Origin: Paratinospora sagittata
Lineage: Eukaryota; Streptophyta; Magnoliopsida; Ranunculales; Menispermaceae
DNA length: 64,000 nt
Assembly (NCBI GenBank): GCA_035771175.1
Contig: CM069605.1
Coordinates: 25,312,288-25,376,287 of the forward strand
Reading direction: 5' to 3'
The notes under the pieces were generated by a model. The model was not told the DNA's origin, did not search any database, and saw nothing but the letters and a program-made list of their open reading frames with translations. The position numbers were made by a program, and so were the translations under genes. This document shows, in pieces, positions 59,727-64,000 of this stretch. Positions within the stretch are counted from its first letter, which is position 1, and every line of letters begins with the position of its first letter.

Positions 59727-62700
59727 TGTGGCGACCCCGCACCCCGGACCACCAACCCCGCTAGGAATGGCATGCGGAATGCTGGGGCGGGACGCCCGGC
59801 ATAGGCATCTCAAACCAATCCTCAACCCTCGTGAGGGGGTTGAGACCCTACGAGCCTTATCCCAAACAACGACATAATATAAAAAGGGTACTAAACAAAA
59901 CTACCAATCATATTAATCATCCAAGACAAGAGATAATCCATAAATATGAACCATAAATAAAACCATAATCCCTAAAGTTTATCAAGATGGACATACACAT
60001 AAAGTCCAAAACTAAGGGTACAAAAAAACCGTCATATGTCCACATGGTCTATCTAACAAGTCCCAACTCACCCATACTACAACGTGGTAAGTGTTATAAT
60101 TACATAGTCCAAAATATAATACTTCATAATTTAAAACACAGTTCAATCAAAATGCCTCTCAACTCACATCGAGGCCTTGGATTCTCTCGCCGGCAAGGCC
60201 CTCAAGATATGACTACTCATTTGCCCTTATTCAGGACAGAAGGACCTGAAAGAGGAAAATGAGAATTCAAATATGTTATTCATACTCATCAATAAATATC
60301 ATGTATGCATGTCAATGTGTAGCATGATTAAAAGCTCATAACATATAGATATCAAGCATTTATAATAAGTTCGATGCAACTAAAAGCTTATCAATTTGGA
60401 TCCACATTCCACATGCATCGGGGTTACTAGTGCACGTCTATTTCACCGTACCGTTCTCATCCCCAGTCATGTTAATTTGGGGTTACTAGTGCATGTCTAT
60501 TTCACCGTACCGTTCTCATCCCCAAATATTTCCTTTTTAAAACCCTCCTATGACAAGGTTAAGTCCCCCTATTAGCCAGATAGATGGGCCCAACCAAAGT
60601 CATAAGATTTTCTCAAATTAATGCATCATTTAAAACATTAGGACACATTCATGCTTTCAACATACAATATATATAAGTGATATGATGACATAAAAGATAT
60701 AATCATAAATGAAGTCTACTCACAACCAAGCCTCGTGAGAGTATCTAACCACACACGGACACCAAACCGAATCAACCCAATCAAGGTCCTGAAACATTCA
60801 TCAATATCAAACCATACATCAATTTCTATGCTCAATCACATAGACATTACACATCAACCCTAAATCAGCCTACATATAGACAATAGGCCTAAATCCCATC
60901 TAATCCCACCATTCAACTCAAATCACATGACTTAGGCCTCTAATGCATAGTTCTCATTCATAAACCATTCAATTAATCAAAAATACTGATTTTCAATTCC
61001 TTAAGCATAAACGTGCTCAAATTGGGTCATTTGATCACAAGTAGGCATAACCCATGATATGGTCACAACCACCAAGTCAGTAGCATAATCAACCCTAATC
61101 ATGCTTAATTAAACATAAGTTGCATCAATTCAATGATTCTAGGCCAAAAGCATCAAAAGCCCTAAAATATGAAATTTTCCATACTTAGGCCATATTGCCT
61201 ATTTACACGAGGTCACCATGTTCAGCCATGTATATCACTGATTTTGCATCATGGGTTCATCAACAATGGCAACTAGGTCAACATAGTTGACATGCAAGCT
61301 ATTTGGAAAGGTCTAAGTTCATATTCTAAATTTAGGTCTAATACAAGCAACCCTACCAATTTCTTCATTTAATATTCAGTTCAGATGTATCAATCTACCA
61401 ACAGAAATATTTAATCACAAAATCAACCGTACCGATTGAAGTATGTTACGAAACAAACCTTATGTCCAAAAATCAGCTCAATCCGACGGTGGACCAAAAA
61501 GAAAATATCTTTGATGAACAAGTCTCTAATCAAACAATTTCTCCTTTCCTGTTGCAAATACTCAACCTCAGATGACTATATCACACAACATACTTAACCC
61601 ATAAACATCTCCACCGTTCATAATTCAGAAAGATCAGTTTTAAACCACATAACCAAATATCATATCCATCCAACAGTAGATTTAGGAGACCTATTAGTTT
61701 GATCCAAACTACGCGAGAAATCCAGACTTTCCGACCAGCTTTGTTTGAGAAGTCATATCTCTTAGACGAAAACTCCAATCAAAATCTTCACCGACCAGAA
61801 TTAATACCCATAAGATACGAACTTGCTGACAAACGTTGAGCTCAATCTGACAATATAGTACCAAGATCCAGCTCTTTGATGAAAATGTTGCTGAGACTTT
61901 CCTCAAAGCAACTCCCTCTTTCTTTCTCTTCTTCTTTCCTTTCTCTTCTTTTTTTTCTTTCTCTCCACTCATCTCACCCTCTAGGACTTCTTTGGGGAAG
62001 AGAAGTAGGGCATGGGACACTTGTCCACTCTCATGCACCAACCTTAACATGTGTTGGAGAGGAGAAATGGGGCATGGGACACTAGTCCATTTTCATACAC
62101 CAACTTGACATGTATTGGAGAAGAGAAATGGGGCATGGGACACTTGTCCATTCTCATGCACCAACTTGACATGTGTTGGAGAAGAGAAATGGGGTATGGG
62201 ACACTTGTCCATTTTCATGCACCAACTTGACATGTATTGGAGAAGAGAAATGGGGCACTTGACATGTATTGGAGAAGAGAAATGGGGCATGGGACACTTG
62301 TCCATTCTTATGCACCAACTTGACATGTGTTGGAGAAGAGAAATGGGGCATGGGACACTTGTCCATTTTCATGCACCAACTTGACATGTGTTGGTCTCAT
62401 ACTACCCATACCAACCACATGTACTTTAACTAATCTCATGCTTCCATGTATTTTAAATGTCCAATCCATTTCATACACCAAATTTTCATTCTCATTTATC
62501 CTTTTATTCAATCAATCCTAACCCATATCAATTCATGGTTTAATGGGCCCATGCATAAATAATAACATATGCATTATACTTTAATTTAACATGACCCATA
62601 TACAATTTATAATGCACATATTTATATACATTATCAAGCGTCAAATATACAAACATTAAACAACCATCAAACAAACACCAAACATATCAAGGCAACACAT

Positions 62701-62761
62701 AGAGTTTGGGCAAAATGCAATTGAGTTATGGGCTAGATGAAATAATTTTTGGGGCATCACA
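59727..62761 (-). mobile_element. Solo LTR (Tekay-like), minus strand
   Basis: 3035 bp. On the minus strand it starts TGTGATGCCCCAAAAAT and ends GGTCGCCACA. Flanks AGACT (59722-59726) and AGAAT (62762-62766) form a one-mismatch duplication. It contains a duplicated GGGGTTACTAGTGCA-CTATTTCACCGTACC segment (60420-60520) and a 61-bp tandem repeat (61995-62396). Its acceptor-like CTCTTTCAGGTCCTTC (minus, about 60240) matches the position of TTTTTAGGTCCTTC at 17321 in the related LTR. Confidence 0.87.
61995..62396 (-). repeat. 61-bp tandem repeat array
   Basis: About 6.5 copies of a unit with GGGACACTTGTCCAT and CACCAACTTGACATGT. Periods are 62, 61 and 61 bp, then one shortened unit, then 61. GACACTTGTCC contains a palindromic GGACA..TGTCC dyad. 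Because 61 is not a multiple of 3, every frame stays partly open, giving spurious frames on both strands. Confidence 0.92.
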
Positions 62762-63773
62762 AGAATGCTTTAAATTCTATAATTCATTTTAATGGATTTC
62801 AAAGAGGTTCATAGGTCTCCTGACTCAATATTACTCCTCTAGGCTGCAATTTCTTAGATCAGATTCAGTACCACATCTCCCAAGTGTAAGATATTAAATC
62901 TAAGATCAATTAAAGAGTGATCAGCAATTCAAAGGCATTAAGTATAGATAACTACAAATAAATTCGGAACTTTGATAAAAAACACATAAACAACATTTAT
63001 CCCACAAAACCAAACATAGATCAGCCAATCTCTAGACTAAACAATTAGTTCATATTCATATTCAAAGATACAAGATAAAGATCTAAAGAAAAAATCATGG
63101 AAACAAGCTAGAATAAAAGAGAAATGGAAGAAAACCCCCTTTTACATGTGAAATCCCCTTCTTCTTCTTTTCCAGAATTTGCAACTCTTTCTTCTTCAAA
63201 CCTTTCTCTTGCCTCTTTTTCAAACCCTAGCAGTCTTTTTTCTCTTCTCTATTCTCCTTTCAAACCCTCTCACCATGTTCTATTTGAATTAAGGAGTCCA
63301 TAGAAACAAACCGCATCCAATTCTGAGTCCAATTGGCAAAGTTATGTTCAAAATACGAGAACATGTGCAGTTGGGTTTTTGTGCAGCGCCACGGACCCAA
63401 AACATTGCTCTGTGTGTTTTTTTCCTATCTTTCACTCCTCTTGCACATGTATATTCATTCTAACTTCTTGTACTTTGTTTCCATCATCCAAACTCACCTT
63501 CACATCATCTAAACACCTACAAAATAAAGCAAATCTAATTGAAAATACTATAAAATGAATAAAAACATTAAACTAAAAAGAAATGCACTCAAATTATGTG
63601 ATTCCTAAACTATCAACATGTATCAAAATGTAATTTATTCATGATAAAAACCTGTAAAAGCCTAAGATAACTCCTAAATGAACCTAAAACAACTTAAAAA
63701 CTAAACAAATGAATTTAAAAATCTAACAATTTAATATGCAAAACAACTAACTAAAACTCAACTTATCATTGAC

Positions 63774-64000
63774 CTAAGTGGTTTTCCACTTAGATTCACC
63801 TAAGTGTTTGATGCTAACAAACAATATAATCATGGTGTTAATGGTTGAATTGAGCATGTTTCAGCACCCAGGATAAGTCAAAAGGCCAATACAAGAGTCA
63901 AGTGATCTCCAGTCAACTCAAGTGGATCAAACAAATTCAAAAGCTTGGATGAGTTGACTCGAAGATAAAGGATGAGAACTTATACGCATAATTAAAATTA
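63774..64000 (+). other. Flank, possibly the start of a SIRE-like LTR
   Basis: CTAAGTGGTTTTCCACTTAG (a perfect stem around TTTT) followed by AAGTGTTTGATGCTAACAAAC matches, in reverse orientation, the sequence at 39800-39860 beside the SIRE-like PBS. This suggests a SIRE-family LTR running off the right edge. Confidence 0.45.

Larger units (their letters stand above)
59300..63768 (-). mobile_element. Athila-like solo LTR, split by a Tekay-like solo LTR
   Basis: Perfect TTGAC duplications (59295-59299 and 63769-63773). On the minus strand it starts TGATAAGTTGAG and ends ..TTATTCACCCTCA. The GTGTCGCAAGTGCACGACAATC block near its end is Athila-like. Without the nested element (59727-62761) it is about 1.4 kb. 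Confidence 0.85.

Noticed and set aside
62093..62511. Overlapping frames on both strands with repeated HENGQVSHAPFLFSNTCQ-type peptides
   Set aside because: Artefact of a 61-bp tandem repeat, which keeps all frames partly open.
63774..64000. Complete SIRE-like LTR start at the right edge
   Set aside because: Similarity to 39800-39860 is suggestive, but the left boundary coincides with another element's TSD and the sequence runs out of the window, so I list it only as a possible flank.

Overview
This window looks like intergenic DNA from a large, AT-rich, retrotransposon-rich plant genome, most likely a eudicot. Ty3-gypsy elements of Tekay/Del, Athila-like and Tat-like type, Ty1-copia elements of SIRE-like, Tork-like and Ale-like type, and hAT-type DNA transposons are stacked inside one another. 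I see no bacterial-style operons, rRNA, tRNA or CRISPR. Almost every long open frame belongs to a retroelement. The one good candidate for a host gene is a small secreted-peptide gene at 8882-9369 (minus).

Layout. 1-5920: minus-strand SIRE-like copia element (degraded gag, PBS, LTR), its LTR split by a Tekay-like solo LTR (2102-4900, TSD GTGAC). 5921-8138: remnant of a minus-strand Tat-like gypsy element. 8139-10073: apparently non-TE DNA with the PSY-like peptide gene. 10082-12644: hAT-like element (8-bp TSD TCTCCATC) containing a second hAT-like element (10795-11344). 12776-34833: Ale-like copia element (TSD ATATA). Inside it lie a solo LTR with a 1.6-kb internal tandem duplication (13653-17887), an antisense intron-containing pseudogene (19914-20752), degraded pol, and, inside the 3' LTR, a complete Tekay-type Ty3-gypsy element (23329-34558, TSD CAAGT). 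That element has an intact 1572-codon gag-pol, an extra upstream ORF, and LTRs that are almost identical outside a tandem array.

34839-36210: AT-rich sequence and a short copia LTR. 36210-54993: a minus-strand Tork-like copia element broken by a 14.9-kb SIRE-like element (36319-51256) and by a solo LTR (52402-54496, TSD TCCTG). The SIRE-like element starts with a 3.5-kb inverted repeat, has a broken gag and a broken env-like ORF, and carries another solo LTR (42277-45821, TSD AAACC), which itself contains an Athila-like LTR. 55000-58830: Athila-like gag, PBS and LTR on the minus strand, split by a solo LTR (55427-57315, TSD CAATG). 59300-63768: Athila-like solo LTR (TSD TTGAC) split by a Tekay-like solo LTR (59727-62761).

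How it works together. The intact Tekay element could encode a full mobilisation set: capsid/nucleocapsid, protease, reverse transcriptase, RNase H and integrase with a chromodomain-like tail. Most other elements are dead: seven solo LTRs against one intact element implies strong LTR-LTR recombination. The most unusual signals are regulatory or structural: palindromic arrays upstream of the TATA box in three unrelated LTR families (one a 17-copy array of heat-shock-element-like dyads at 20-21 bp spacing), and short hairpins with compensatory base changes in the leader part of SIRE-like LTRs. Coordinates of LTRs with matching TSDs are exact. Those of degraded pieces are approximate.
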